A DNA stretch of 64,000 nucleotides from Linepithema humile (Eukaryota > Arthropoda > Insecta > Hymenoptera > Formicidae): positions 16,277,431 to 16,341,430 of the forward strand of contig NC_090128.1 of NCBI RefSeq assembly GCF_040581485.1, given 5' to 3'. Within the stretch, counting starts at the first letter, position 1. Each line of letters starts with the position of its first letter. The position numbers were made by a program, and so were the translations under genes. A model generated the notes under the pieces. That model was not told where the DNA came from. It ran no database searches and saw nothing but the letters and a program-made list of their open reading frames with translations. Positions 54,216-64,000 of the stretch are shown here, one piece after another.

Positions 54216-54340
54216 AAATAAATATCACTTCATAAAAAAACTCTTGGCACGATCAACCAGCCTGACCCTTGATCTCCTATCTTTATTAAATCATGAAATT
54301 ATGTTAATTTTCGGGCCTTTTGACTAGAACCTCCCCTTAA

Positions 54341-57300
54341 GTCAGACTCTATTGACGACTTTTTAGAGCAAATGTACGTTCTCACATTGGCCTACGGTGA
54401 TTTAAATAAAAGGTCGCCTCCAACATTCCGAAAATTTGAAAAAGAAAAGCCGAAATCTCCTACGACTTCTTCTGGAAATTCGAGTCAGGGGACGACGAGG
54501 GATTTGTTTTGTGTTTATTGCCGTACAAAAGGACATCTTCGGGTCGACTGTTTTCGTCTAAAGAAGAAGGAGCAAACCAAGCAGTCCTCTTCAACAGCCG
54601 TTGGTGCATCGGTCGCAGCAGTGGAAGATCCACCGACAGCTGCGTCTACGGTATCGTACATACAACCTTTACAAATTAAGATTTCTGATCCCGTCGTTGA
54701 TGTTATTCAATTCGGTAAAAATAATTGTAATTTCAAATCACTAATAGATTCCGGTAGCCCCGTATCTTTTGTTCATCCGTCTATAATAGATAAGTTCATT
54801 AACGTCAAGGTGAGCGTGAAAACAGAGTCGGTCTGTCCATTCAAAGCCATCAATGGCACGTCAATTCCAGTTTGCGGTTTAGTATCAGTAGATATTCAAT
54901 TAAAACAGTTACCAAATGTAACATTAAAAACAAATTTATTTGTCTTAAAAAGTAAGCAATTTTTTACGGACTTACTTTTGGGTCGTGATTTCATTACCGA
55001 TAATCGGCTCTCAATTACTTATAGTTCTGATAAAGAGCAAAATGATATTGTGAAATTATTCTCTGAAGTCGCGTCTACGGAAGTAGCTAGCAGCGCATCC
55101 GATAGCGTAGACTTTATCTTACAAGATATCGAAACAGATTTCGGTGATTCAATAAATAGTAAACTCAAGTCAATTATAAAAAACGTTGAAGAAACACCGG
55201 TCAAAATAATTGACGACAGCCATGCTGTTACTGTAAACCTTAGAGATAATTCTACGTACGCGTATGCGCCGAGACGCTTTGCCTGGTCCGAGCGGATTCA
55301 GATAAGAGAAATAACGGACGACTTATTGAAGCGCGGTATTATTAAACCTAGTACTTCGCCATATTGTGCTTGTATTGTGCCGGTCCGTAAAAAAAATGGC
55401 ACTATGAGATTGTGTGTGGATTTAAGGCCACTAAATGAACGTGTAGTAAAACAAAAATACCCGTTTCCATTAATAGAGGATTGTTTGGCCCGTTTGGGCA
55501 ATAAAAAAGTTTTTTTACTGTTAGACCTAAAGGACGACTTTCATCAAATTAAAGTGCATCCAGAGCACACTAAATATTTTGCTTTCGCCTCTCCCGATGG
55601 ACAATTCGAGTTCACACGACTTCCTTTCGGCTTTTGTAAAGCCCCGGCCGAATTCCAGAAAAGGCTTATACAAATTTTTCAGTCTCTTATTAGAGAAGAT
55701 AAAGTAATTATCTACATTGATGATATTTTGGTTCCATCGGTCACAGTCGAAGAAAATTTAATGATTTTAAAATAAGTATTTCTTTTACTTAAACAATATA
55801 ATTTTCAATTAAATTTACAAAAATGTGCTTTTCTTAAAACTAAAGTTGAGTACCTTGGATATATTTTATCCCCGGATGGAATTACTTTAAGTTTGCGGCA
55901 TACACAAGCAGTTCGTGAATTTCCTCAGCCTAAAAAGCTTGTTGAAGTACAAAGATTCCTCGGGCTCACAAATTATTTTCGTAAATTCATCAAAGATTAT
56001 ACTATTAAGGCTAGGCCTTTACAGCTTTTGCTTCGCAAATCGAGTGATTTTGTTTTCAATAACGATTGCATCCGTGCGTTCCAGTCGCTAAAAGAGGAAC
56101 TAGTGTCTGATTCTTCAGTTATATAACCCTCTTGCTCCTACAGAACTCCATACTGACGCTAGTGCAGTGGCTCTTGCTGCAATATTATTCCAAAAGCAGG
56201 GCTCGGGTTTATGGTCACCTATCGCATATTATAGTCAAGCAGCTAATAATGCCGAGGCCAAGTATCACAGTTTCGAGCTCGAGATGCTAGCTATCCTTAA
56301 AGCTATAGAACGTTTCCACATATACCTTTACGGATTGGAATTCACACTGATAACGGATTGTCATGCGTTAACATATGCCATTAATAAAGCTCATTTAAAT
56401 CCTCGGATCGCGAGATGGACGTTACGTCTACAAAATTATCGTTTTAAAGTTACACATCGTGCCGGACATAAACTAGCACATGTAGATGCATTAAGTAGAA
56501 TCGCTTACGTCGAGACAATTTCTCTCGAACGAGAACTTGAATTGAAACAATTAACAGATTCACGGCTTAAAGAAATTGTCGAACAGCTTGAGTTTGCTGA
56601 TAATAATAAATTTGAATTAATCGAAGGATTAATCTATAAAAAGGGACCAGAAAAATCACGGTTCGTAATTCCGGAATCCATGGTGGACCATGTCATTCGA
56701 ATATATCATGATAATATGGCGCATTGTGGTTCGGAAAAAACTGTTCATGGTATTATGAAACACTATTGGTTTCTTTCTTTAAGAAAAAAAGTTCACGATT
56801 ATCTGAACTGCTTAGAATGTTTAATGACAAACACTTCAGTTAATACTAATGAAGGTGAACTACAAATCACCGACACCCCTACTGAACCCTTCCAGATTTT
56901 GCATACTGATCATTTTGGTCCATTAAATGAAGCTACAGATGGCTTTAAACATATTTTACTCGTTATTGATACATTTACCCGTTTCACTTGGTTCTTTACG
57001 GTGAAATCCACTTCTTCGAAGGAAGTAATTAAACATTTCATCAGTCTTTTCCGTATTTTCGGTAACCCGAAAACAATCGTGTCAGACAGAGGCACAGCTT
57101 TCACATTACAGGAATTCGCTAGTTTCCTTCAATCGCGAAATATTTCACATTATCTTGTCGCTGTTGCTGCACCCTGGGCAAACGGTTTAGCGGAACGAGC
57201 CAACAAATTTCTTAAATCATCTTTGAGAAAAGTCGTTGATGATCAAAACAATTGGAACAAATGCCTTGAAATGGTTCAATACGTTGTAAATAACACGCTT

Positions 57301-57761
57301 CATTCCTCGCTTAAAACCTCTCCTTCCAAACTTTTATTGGGTTACGACCAGCGTAATCATGCAGATGCAAAATTAATCCAGCATTTATATGACATTGTTA
57401 AGACTGAGTTTAATTTCATAGAAGAAAGAGATTCTAGTCGTAAATTAGCACTCGAAGTCGCTAATAAAATTAAAAATTATAATAAATTAACTTACGATAA
57501 AAAACATAAAAAGCCTACGCTTATAAACCCGGAGATTATGTTTTAATTCGCGATACTACAATGAAACCCGGCGAAAATCGGAAACTAAAAGCAAGCTATA
57601 AAGGTCCGTATCGTGTAACTAAAGTATTAGACAAAAATCGATATGTGGTCCAAGACATCCCCGGATCTGGCATCACGTCTAGGTCATATAATTCGATCCT
57701 TTCTCCAGATCGACTTAAACTTTGGATCAAACCTCCACAAAAACCCGACCCAACGGGTTAA
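54341..57761 (+). pseudogene. Gypsy A Gag end and Pol, one stop and two frameshifts
   Basis: The frame continues from 43430. Zinc knuckle CVYCRTKGHLRVDC, protease SLIDSGSPVSFV, RT with CIVPVRKKNGTMRLC, LLDLKDDFHQIKV and IIYIDDILVP, RNase H with HTDASAVALAA and LITDCHALTY, integrase with HDNMAHCGSE and CLECLM, then HTDHFGPL, VSDRGTAFT and GLAERANKF (DDE). Lesions: TAA at 55773-55775 with the same frame continuing, a frameshift near 56123 and another near 57525. The last piece (KASYKGPYRVTKVLDKNRY) is the gypsy-type integrase tail. Catalytic residues are present, so the copy was functional when it inserted. Confidence 0.92.
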
Positions 57762-57918
57762 AGAATATAAGTTTCTGCGTTAATTTAAGATTTTGCGTTA
57801 AAGAATATAAGTTTCTGCGTTAATTTAAGATTTTGCGTTAAAGAATATAAGTTTCTGCATTAATTTAAGATAGTGCGTTAAAGAATATAAGTTTCTGCGC
57901 TAATTTAAGACTTCATGT
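57757..57918. repeat. 40-bp tandem repeat, four copies, in Gypsy A
   Basis: AAGAATATAAGTTTCTGCG recurs at 57761, 57801, 57841 and 57881. It lies between pol and the 3' LTR. Confidence 0.93.
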
Positions 57919-58170
57919 TAATACAAGATTGAGCATTGAATATAAGAGATATGTACAAAAGACTGTGTCGTACTAGTCTCAATACATGTTTATAAAACAA
58001 ATTAAGTTAAATCAGGTTAAAATTCTAGAGAAGTAATGTTAAGACGATTTATTTGTTACACAATGAGTCAATTTTATTTTATATATTAATTTTATGTAAA
58101 CTGCAAATTATTTTAGCTCATATGCATTTATTTGTTCTGTTAATAAATGCCGTTCGGGACGAACGTTCTT

Positions 58171-58186
58171 GTCAGGATGGCCGAGC
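58171..58186 (+). other. tRNA-Leu 5'-end sequence at the place of the polypurine tract
   Basis: GTCAGGATGGCCGAGC, the first 16 bases of animal tRNA-Leu(CAG/CAA) as I recall it, abuts the 3' LTR start at 58187. No purine-rich tract is present there. The same element uses tRNA-Leu as primer. Confidence 0.7.
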
Positions 58187-58584
58187 TGTAAGAAAGAGGA
58201 AGTAACCCTATTCGCTCCTTGCGAGATCCAACTAGTTACTTTAGATGGCGCATGCGTTAGCGCCAACATCGTGTGTGCGGGACTTACGCCGTGGGAGAGA
58301 GTCGTCACACGACCATCATAAGAACAGTATTGTAAAACGAGATAACGAAGAGTAAACTTTTGTGCAATCACCATATGTCTCTTCGCTAATCCTGGCCCAT
58401 CCTGTCCTTCAGTAAATAATCCTGACATATATTCTAGTCGTTCCGTGGGACGTTTGGGCTCTAACCGTGGTTACGCCCTGCTAGCAAAATACGTGCGTCG
58501 CGCCGGTCTCGCGCTAGCAATCCCGCCGGTACAGGTAAATCGCCCTTGTCATTACGTTCGGCGATATAAACTAGATCAATTACA
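58187..58584 (+). repeat. Gypsy A 3' LTR
   Basis: 398 bases, followed by TTAC. Confidence 0.95.
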
Positions 58585-58722
58585 TTACAATTGTAAATAA
58601 TTTTCGCGAGTAGATCATATATTGCTTTTAATTTTAATATATTAATATTATTAATTTTAATATTATTGTTTCTATATACATAAATGCTATTATATGTTTT
58701 TCATATATACTTTTTGTTTCAG

Positions 58723-58899
58723 AAAGAAGAATTAAATGATTTAATTGTAAGTGCAATTACATCTGTGAGAGGACGAGAAGGACGAGGAGGACGAGGAGGA
58801 CGAGGAGGACGGAGCGAACGTGGGACGCAAAGAGGAAAAGGACGGGGACGAGGACGAGGCAGAGGCAGAGGGGGAATAAACATATACTATTACAATTAA
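58723..58899 (+). CDS. Candidate host gene, RGG-rich last exon
   Basis: Acceptor TTTTTGTTTCAG ends at 58722. The frame gives KEELNDLIVSAITSVRGREG, then Gly/Arg repeats (RGGRGGRGGRSERG, GRGRGRGRGRGG) and stops at TAA 58897-58899. An AATAAA signal lies near 58998. RGG boxes usually bind RNA or nucleic acids. It joins in phase 0 to the Thr/Pro frame of the exon at 41394. It may be a small host or orphan gene, or a transposon-borne one. Confidence 0.45.
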   Translation, partial: KEELNDLIVSAITSVRGREGRGGRGGRGGRSERGTQRGKGRGRGRGRGRGGINIYYYN

Positions 58900-59573
58900 C
58901 ATACATAACTTATATAAACACATATATAACACATGTAACACATAACATGTATAATTATTATTATTATAAATGATAAATATAAATAAGTATTAAGAATAAT
59001 AAATTTTATTATTTCTAATCCTCCTATTTTTCCTATACACTACACATTCCTGTTATATTCATATTACACAGTCCAGTTATAGTATTAACTCTTCAGTTGT
59101 CGCACTATTTTTTGTAACACGAGTCGACGCGTAGAATTTTGAAAGACCCTAATAAAAAAAATAATTTTATATTTTATACGACAAGAACTCAAATATATTT
59201 TCTGTTTAATTAGATTTTCGGATTCATGTAGAGTATAAGAAAAGACTATTTTCGAAATAATATTTATATCTCGATAAATTACTGTTTTTTTCTTCTTTCT
59301 GTTATCATCTTATAATTGGAATTGTTGAAGAAATTGACCTAATGAAGGGATTTCTACATAGGTATATATTCTCTATACGTAATTTTTATATATCGTTGAT
59401 CAGTGTTTTATGTATCGTTGTTATTTCAAAGTGGATAATTTCTTTCTCCGTATTATGTTACCATTATCGTAATCATTTCAGTAAATTGTTATTAATATTC
59501 GAGTCAAATTATTAATCCAAAGCCAAAGCCAGATGTCGTTTGCGTGTTAATACCATTTTTTCTTAATTTATAT
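58900..59573. other. AT-rich DNA downstream of the candidate gene
   Basis: Likely 3' untranslated sequence up to about 59015, then no recognisable feature. Confidence 0.45.
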
Positions 59574-59605
59574 ACGTTTCGGTCAACCTTTTTGGCTATC
59601 TTCAG
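59574..59605 (-). ncRNA. Degenerate hammerhead/Penelope-tail motif
   Basis: The complement reads CTGAAGA, AGCC-AAAAA-GGTT, GACC, GAAACGT: the same core words as the motif at 54182, with an imperfect stem II. It marks a minus-strand Penelope relic; no Penelope coding sequence is visible next to it. Confidence 0.45.
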
Positions 59606-60943
59606 TATAAAGAATTGCCAACTAATTATGTATGAATTGAGGGCGCGGATCAAAGAACTCGCTCTGCGCTCGAAATCGTGTAAAAGTATTGTCCAAACGT
59701 CTCAGAGCATAAAAATTTTGAAAGTCGCAAAATTAATTTTTTTAAAATATAGGCTTGTAGAGAATGACAAGACGGAACTTTTTTCTATTTGCAGTTTTTT
59801 TGTTTGAAGCTTATTTTTAATAATAAAAATAAAAAACTGAAAACATTTTATACTCAAATTCAATAAGATTTTAAGATATAAATCGTCGTAATTTGACCAA
59901 ATTTTGTTTAAATTGTTTGAAATTTGGTATACGTATGCAATATAGTCTAGCGATGCCTACAAAACAATAAAAAAGCTGAAAATCGCCTATTGTTTAATAA
60001 TAATTAATTGCAAATTGAGGCCAATCGGTAACCACGGTTTTTTAGTTTCGCCGAAAAAAAGTATCGAGGGAACTTGAAATTTAGCGCTACTGTACGGCCT
60101 AGAGAAAGCGTCGTACAAAAAGACAATGGCATGGCCCCTCTCAGGCTTCTCTCTAGTTGTACGCTGCTGTTAATCAAACAGTCTAACGCATGGCAAGGAC
60201 GCGTGACGTAACTAGCTTCGCTTGTGGATATAACATGGACATGAACTATCTCAGAAAATGGACGTGACTTTTTGACCGATGCGGAAAATAGACGTGGCTA
60301 TTTAGTTCCTAAGCCGGCCGAAAATGGACGTGCGTCACTAGCGTACGGCCTAGAGAAAGCGTCGTACGGAAAACGGCAGCGTGGCCTCTCTCAGGTTTCT
60401 CTCTGTCAAAACATAACAAAACTGCAAGCGCTGCGGTCACTTAAAATAGAATAATATTTACAGTTGTCTGTACTTTAGAAAATACAAAATAATATAATTC
60501 TAAAGTTTTTCTGTTAAAGATTATTTTCGTTATTTCTTTCAAAATTAACGTTTGCCTCTTCCACCGATAGATGCCAGCTTTTCAAGGTTATTTATGGCAA
60601 TCGACGAGTCAAGAAAAAACATACTGACATTACCGGCAAAGATCGGAACTAGATTATCGACATACAGTTGCGATTAGCAACAATTTATTAATTGTCATAG
60701 AAACAGTTTGTTTAGTCACCATGACAACATTAGTTTTTTGTCAATCAGTTTTATTCGTTGTTATAGGACTTCATCAACTCTCTCTTCATCTGTATATTAC
60801 ACTATTAACATACAGGTCAAAATATAGTTACAAAAAAACGCAATTTGGTATTTTCTTTATTTTATTTAAGTGTAGTAAATTCATAAACCAACCGCTACAT
60901 ATTCAAGGTTCCGGAGCATAGAGTTTAATAACCACTGAACTAT
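59606..60943. other. Non-coding DNA with an 80-base direct repeat
   Basis: TACGGCCTAGAGAAAGCGTC plus a following CTCTCTCAGG-TTCTCTCT block occurs at about 60095-60160 and 60345-60405. No gene supported. Confidence 0.5.
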
Positions 60944-61066
60944 AGGTCTGTTCTTTATAGCTAAACTGGCTGCACTAGTTCAGAGTTTATCTTTTACCCT
61001 CCACATTGGAAGGAGAAAGATAAATTCTGAACTAGTGTAGCCAGATCAGCTATAAAAAACAGACCT
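60944..61066. mobile_element. Foldback MITE, 123 bp
   Basis: AGGTCTGTTCTTTATAGCT and its near-complement form arms of about 52 bases around a short loop. Arms differ at a few positions. No sure target duplication. Confidence 0.7.
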
Positions 61067-61288
61067 CTCATATATATAGGGTGTCCTAAAAGTATGGAAA
61101 CGGTCGAATATCTCAACAAAAAAGTACTTTCGCTGAAAACAGTAAGTAGGAAAGTTTTAGGGTGCAGTCCCATGGACTGATATTTTCGCGTAATACGTAT
61201 TGCGTAATGTAATATTCAGATCTCAGCGTTCACATGGACACAAAATTTGCGTAACAAATACATTAATATTATAATTTCCCATTCAACA

Positions 61289-61657
61289 TGTAACGGTACA
61301 GCCTGCAAGCTGCATCGTTACGGCTACGGACTGTCCATTGTCCGTAGCCCACCAAGGGCACATCGAGCGCCGATAAAACTTTATCACACCGGCGGTCAAT
61401 CGCCGAACGAACCCCCACATCCGACCGTTCCGAATTCCGCTTAGTGGGGGCCCGCCGCCGAAACCGCCGATGCTTGTCGATCCGAAGTCAGTCCAGTGCT
61501 CCCAGACTTGCCCGGATGGGCGCGCATGCGCGGCCTAATGCTCTCTCACTGAAGTATTGTATCGAGTAAAAGAAGGTGCTATATGACTCCCTCCAAAAGC
61601 TGCTTGCAAAAATAAATGTAAAAGTTTTAAAGAATGAATAGGTGTTTTCTATTTACA
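61289..61657. repeat. Possible solo LTR
   Basis: A GC-rich block in AT-rich DNA that starts TGTAACGGTACAGCC and can be ended at TTTACA, with CAACA and TAACA at the borders (imperfect duplication). Similar composition to LTRs of Gypsy B type, but no coding sequence or partner. Confidence 0.3.
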
Positions 61658-62383
61658 TAACAAACATCTACATGCTAAAAATAATTATATAAAATGTGAA
61701 ATTACTTTTAGCATAAATAATTAGCGTAAATATATATTATGTAAATAAAAGTATTTATTAATTTTTCAAAAATTTTTATATAAGTCGTAAATATGCTTTT
61801 ACAGACAATTATATAGTACTTCTTTATATATATATATATGTATATATATGTATACATATAATAAATTAAGGAGAGAAGGTGATTAAAGGTTATAAAATAA
61901 TAGTTAAAAAACACATTTTTAAATCATTTAAAATAAAAGTTTATTTGGCAGAATTTGTAAAAAATACCAACATTTGTTGCAAGGGTAAGGAAAACTACCA
62001 AAAACCTCACCAGTATTCATAAAACAAAACTTACATTTTATCATAAAAATAAACATTTAATTAAATAAAATCTGTTTAATTATAATACTAATGAACACAT
62101 AAAATAACATATATATTATAATTATATTGAATATATATATTACTATATTATTGTTTAATAAATATCACAAATAAAATCTTATTGAATTAATATCACAAAT
62201 AAAAAATTTATTTATTAATATTACAAATTAAAAAAAAAATAACTAATATAAACTCTGAAAATAAATAAAACATTAATATTCCCAAATTAATAGGTCTTTA
62301 TCCTAATTAATAAAAAAAGAAAAGTAATTATTAAATGTGCGTGTGTAAAAAAATAAAAAATAAAAATAAAATTAAAAAAAATA
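61658..62383. other. AT-rich 3' flank of hAT copy 2
   Basis: Includes a short TA/TG microsatellite near 61820-61860. No gene. Confidence 0.45.
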
Positions 62384-64000
62384 TCAAGCACTATCAGATT
62401 TGTGTTTTGAATATAAATTTTGTGCATTATGCAACTCTAAATGTCTATCATCAACTTCAAAATTAATACAATTAATATTATCGGCCTGAAAACTCGAACG
62501 AATTGTACAAATTGCGGAAGTTATGCTATCGGATAAAGAATTTCTTTTTTTATTTTTGACATCTGTAACAATGGAAAATATTCTTTCTGCTTCCGCATTT
62601 GAATGAGGAAAAGTAAGCACTGACTCAACTAATAATTCTAAATTTGGAAACATTTTTTCCTCATTAAAATCTTTATAATGAAATATTTTTTGCCACATTT
62701 CGTCTACTTCTAATAAAGCTAATTCTATTTTCTCTGTATCATTAATAACTGTTGGCAAAATTCTCCATTCAAATCCTAATTTTGTTATGTCAATATTTTC
62801 AAAATGTGAAGCAATAATTGACAAGTCTTTAATTTCATTTCTGCCTTCATCATAAAGTGCAATTTTGGCATCTAAAAAAGTTAATTGTTTAAAAAATGAA
62901 TTTTTATAAGGCAAACGTTTTAACATTTCTTTAAGTGCTGTTATATAAAAATTTAAACATGTTAATTTAATATCTTGCACGAATACTAATGGCTGATTTA
63001 CCAAAAAACTTTCACAATCTGGTCCCACATATATATCTAACAGATATTTAATATTCCTCTCATCGTCTACATTTAAAGTAACAATATCTTTCAAAGTCTC
63101 CGGAACCATAAAATTTTGAGCTATTTGATGAATAATTTGTTGACTACTGTTATATAATTTATGAATTAAAATTTTACGGGATTGGAAAAGAATATTAAAA
63201 TTATTAAAAAAATGTAACGAATATTTTAAAAATAGTAAATAAGCTTTTATAGATTCATCATTTAATTGAGCTAAGATGGCTTCTGCAGACTGGGATTTAT
63301 CTTCTACAACAGCAACAAGAAAATAATTTTTCAAAACTTCCCAGTTCTCAAGGAGTCTAATTACGCAATTATGTAATACAAGCCATCTTGTATTTGATAA
63401 TTTAAGAGGTTTCTTTTTCTCAACATTAAAAAATTTCTGAAATTCGCCTAAAATTGCACATCTTTTTGCACTGCCTGAAATATAAGTACTAACATTTCTA
63501 ATTAAATTTTCACATCTTTTAGGCAATTTTTCACACGCTTTACTTGCTACAATAGCGGATGAATGGCAAATACAATTTAATAGCACTACACCGGGTACTT
63601 CAGTTTTTAAATGAGAAAAAAAAGAATTATTACATCCCGTCATTACCGATGCATTATCGCTTGCCATCCCAACAATATTTTTAATAGGAATATTTTTTTT
63701 ATTTAAAAATATTTTAAAAGTTTTAAAAATGTTACTAGCGGTACAATTTGTAGCATCTAATGCTAATAATTCTAATAATTGTGTTTTAATTTTTTTATCT
63801 GTTGGTGAAATAAATTTAACAAGTAAGCACATAAACTTTGTATCAGTTATATCTGTGCTTTCGTCTATTAAAATCGAAAATTTCCGTATTTGCAAAATTT
63901 CTACTAACTTTTCTACTTCGCGTTTTGCAATAACATTTTCTACAATTTTAGTACATTTAGTATATTTCAGTGAAAGATTTTGTGTAACTTCAGGCTCTAT
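62384..64000 (-). CDS. hAT transposase (copy 2), N terminus outside window
   Basis: The open frame runs from the window edge to a stop at 62384, about 538 residues. It has FSILIDESTDITDTKFM (first catalytic Asp region), GMASDNASVM, NCICHSSAIV, NTRWLVLHN, and the C-terminal hAT block LLVESVLTFPHSNAEAERIFS, needed for dimerisation. Same family as the truncated gene at 13254 but clearly diverged at many positions, so the two come from different subfamilies or an old duplication. No lesion is seen, so this copy may still encode a full enzyme if the missing N terminus is intact. Confidence 0.9.
   Translation of the reverse strand: MEPEVTQNLSLKYTKCTKIVENVIAKREVEKLVEILQIRKFSILIDESTDITDTKFMCLLVKFISPTDKKIKTQLLELLALDATNCTASNIFKTFKIFLNKKNIPIKNIVGMASDNASVMTGCNNSFFSHLKTEVPGVVLLNCICHSSAIVASKACEKLPKRCENLIRNVSTYISGSAKRCAILGEFQKFFNVEKKKPLKLSNTRWLVLHNCVIRLLENWEVLKNYFLVAVVEDKSQSAEAILAQLNDESIKAYLLFLKYSLHFFNNFNILFQSRKILIHKLYNSSQQIIHQIAQNFMVPETLKDIVTLNVDDERNIKYLLDIYVGPDCESFLVNQPLVFVQDIKLTCLNFYITALKEMLKRLPYKNSFFKQLTFLDAKIALYDEGRNEIKDLSIIASHFENIDITKLGFEWRILPTVINDTEKIELALLEVDEMWQKIFHYKDFNEEKMFPNLELLVESVLTFPHSNAEAERIFSIVTDVKNKKRNSLSDSITSAICTIRSSFQADNINCINFEVDDRHLELHNAQNLYSKHKSDSA

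Larger units (their letters stand above)
46138..54287 (+). mobile_element. Penelope-like retroelement, 5'-truncated
   Basis: Flanked by a 15-base duplication AAATCATGAAATTAT (46123-46137, 54288-54302). It carries the end of a Penelope reverse transcriptase, a GIY-YIG endonuclease, a hammerhead motif and an inverted copy of its own 3' tail at the 5' end, an arrangement typical of Penelope elements. Gypsy B interrupts the RT coding region. Confidence 0.93.
43431..54336 (+). mobile_element. Kolobok/Mutator-like DNA transposon, TTAA-flanked
   Basis: Perfect 19-base terminal inverted repeats GGGGAGGTTCTAGTCAAAA (43431-43449 and 54318-54336), each bordered by TTAA (43427-43430, 54337-54340). Removing the element and one TTAA restores the Gag frame exactly. 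Own sequence is about 2.74 kb; the rest is the nested Penelope element. TTAA duplication fits Kolobok or piggyBac, while the transposase looks Mutator-like. Confidence 0.92.
41818..58584 (+). mobile_element. Gypsy A retrotransposon (tRNA-Leu primed), with nested insertions
   Basis: Identical-length 398-base LTRs (TGTAAG...TTACA) flanked by the 4-base duplication TTAC (41814-41817, 58585-58588). The internal region holds gag and pol interrupted at 43430/54337 by a DNA transposon. Without nested DNA it is about 5.9 kb. A few coding lesions and LTR differences indicate moderate age. Confidence 0.95.

Noticed and set aside
61078..61105. Tip of a Tc1/mariner-like element (GGGTGTCCTAAAAGTATGG)
   Set aside because: No inverted partner within the window; too short to annotate.

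Overview
The window reads as intergenic chromosomal DNA of an insect, probably a hymenopteran such as an ant. It is AT-rich, has short spliceosomal introns, and is packed with insect-type transposons: mariner, a P element with a THAP domain, hAT, copia, two gypsy elements, Penelope, an R1/Loa-like non-LTR element and a Maverick/Polinton. The species assignment is inference. I see no conventional conserved host gene; one small candidate host gene is proposed (exons at 41394-41671 and 58723-58899).

Region 1-12.1 kb is the inner part of a Maverick/Polinton, a virus-like self-synthesising transposon. Minus-strand genes are tightly packed: A32-type ATPase, a pX/pVI-like core peptide, a hypothetical protein, and a DDE integrase that runs off the left edge. 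They are followed by a protein-primed family B DNA polymerase. By following splice sites I find the polymerase has four upstream exons (8325-10221), all joined by phase-1 introns; a deleted mariner lies in intron 1. The polymerase has one in-frame TGA. No capsid or protease gene is visible inside the window. A plus-strand gene (11209-12039) of possible PC4-like fold closes this block. From 12.3 to 22.1 kb come a 112-bp minisatellite, a tRNA-like SINE head, a truncated hAT transposase gene, a 2.3-kb long-TIR element that carries a hAT MITE (perfect 8-bp target duplication), and a decayed non-LTR retrotransposon on the minus strand.

Region 22.1-37.5 kb is a P element. Its THAP exon 1 is separated from exon 2 by a 7.65-kb intron, which is filled by a 5.6-kb palindromic DD41D Tc1/mariner dimer and a 419-bp foldback MITE. 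Its last exon is split by an almost intact copia element (230-bp LTRs). A second, solo P/THAP exon lies at 39.4 kb. Region 37.5-41.3 kb is AT-rich DNA with microsatellites and a 340-bp CT tract.

Region 41.4-58.9 kb holds a four-level nest: Gypsy A (41818-58584, tRNA-Leu primed) contains a TTAA-flanked Kolobok/Mutator-like DNA transposon (43431-54336), which contains a Penelope element (46138-54287) with a hammerhead-ribozyme motif, which contains a young Gypsy B (46498-53061) with LTRs identical by eye, a textbook -1 frameshift signal and an extra third ORF. The nest sits in the intron of the candidate Thr/Pro-rich plus RGG-rich gene. From 59 to 64 kb are AT-rich DNA, a minus-strand Penelope relic, a small MITE, a possible solo LTR, and a second, more complete hAT gene that runs off the right edge. 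The order of nesting gives a relative insertion history.
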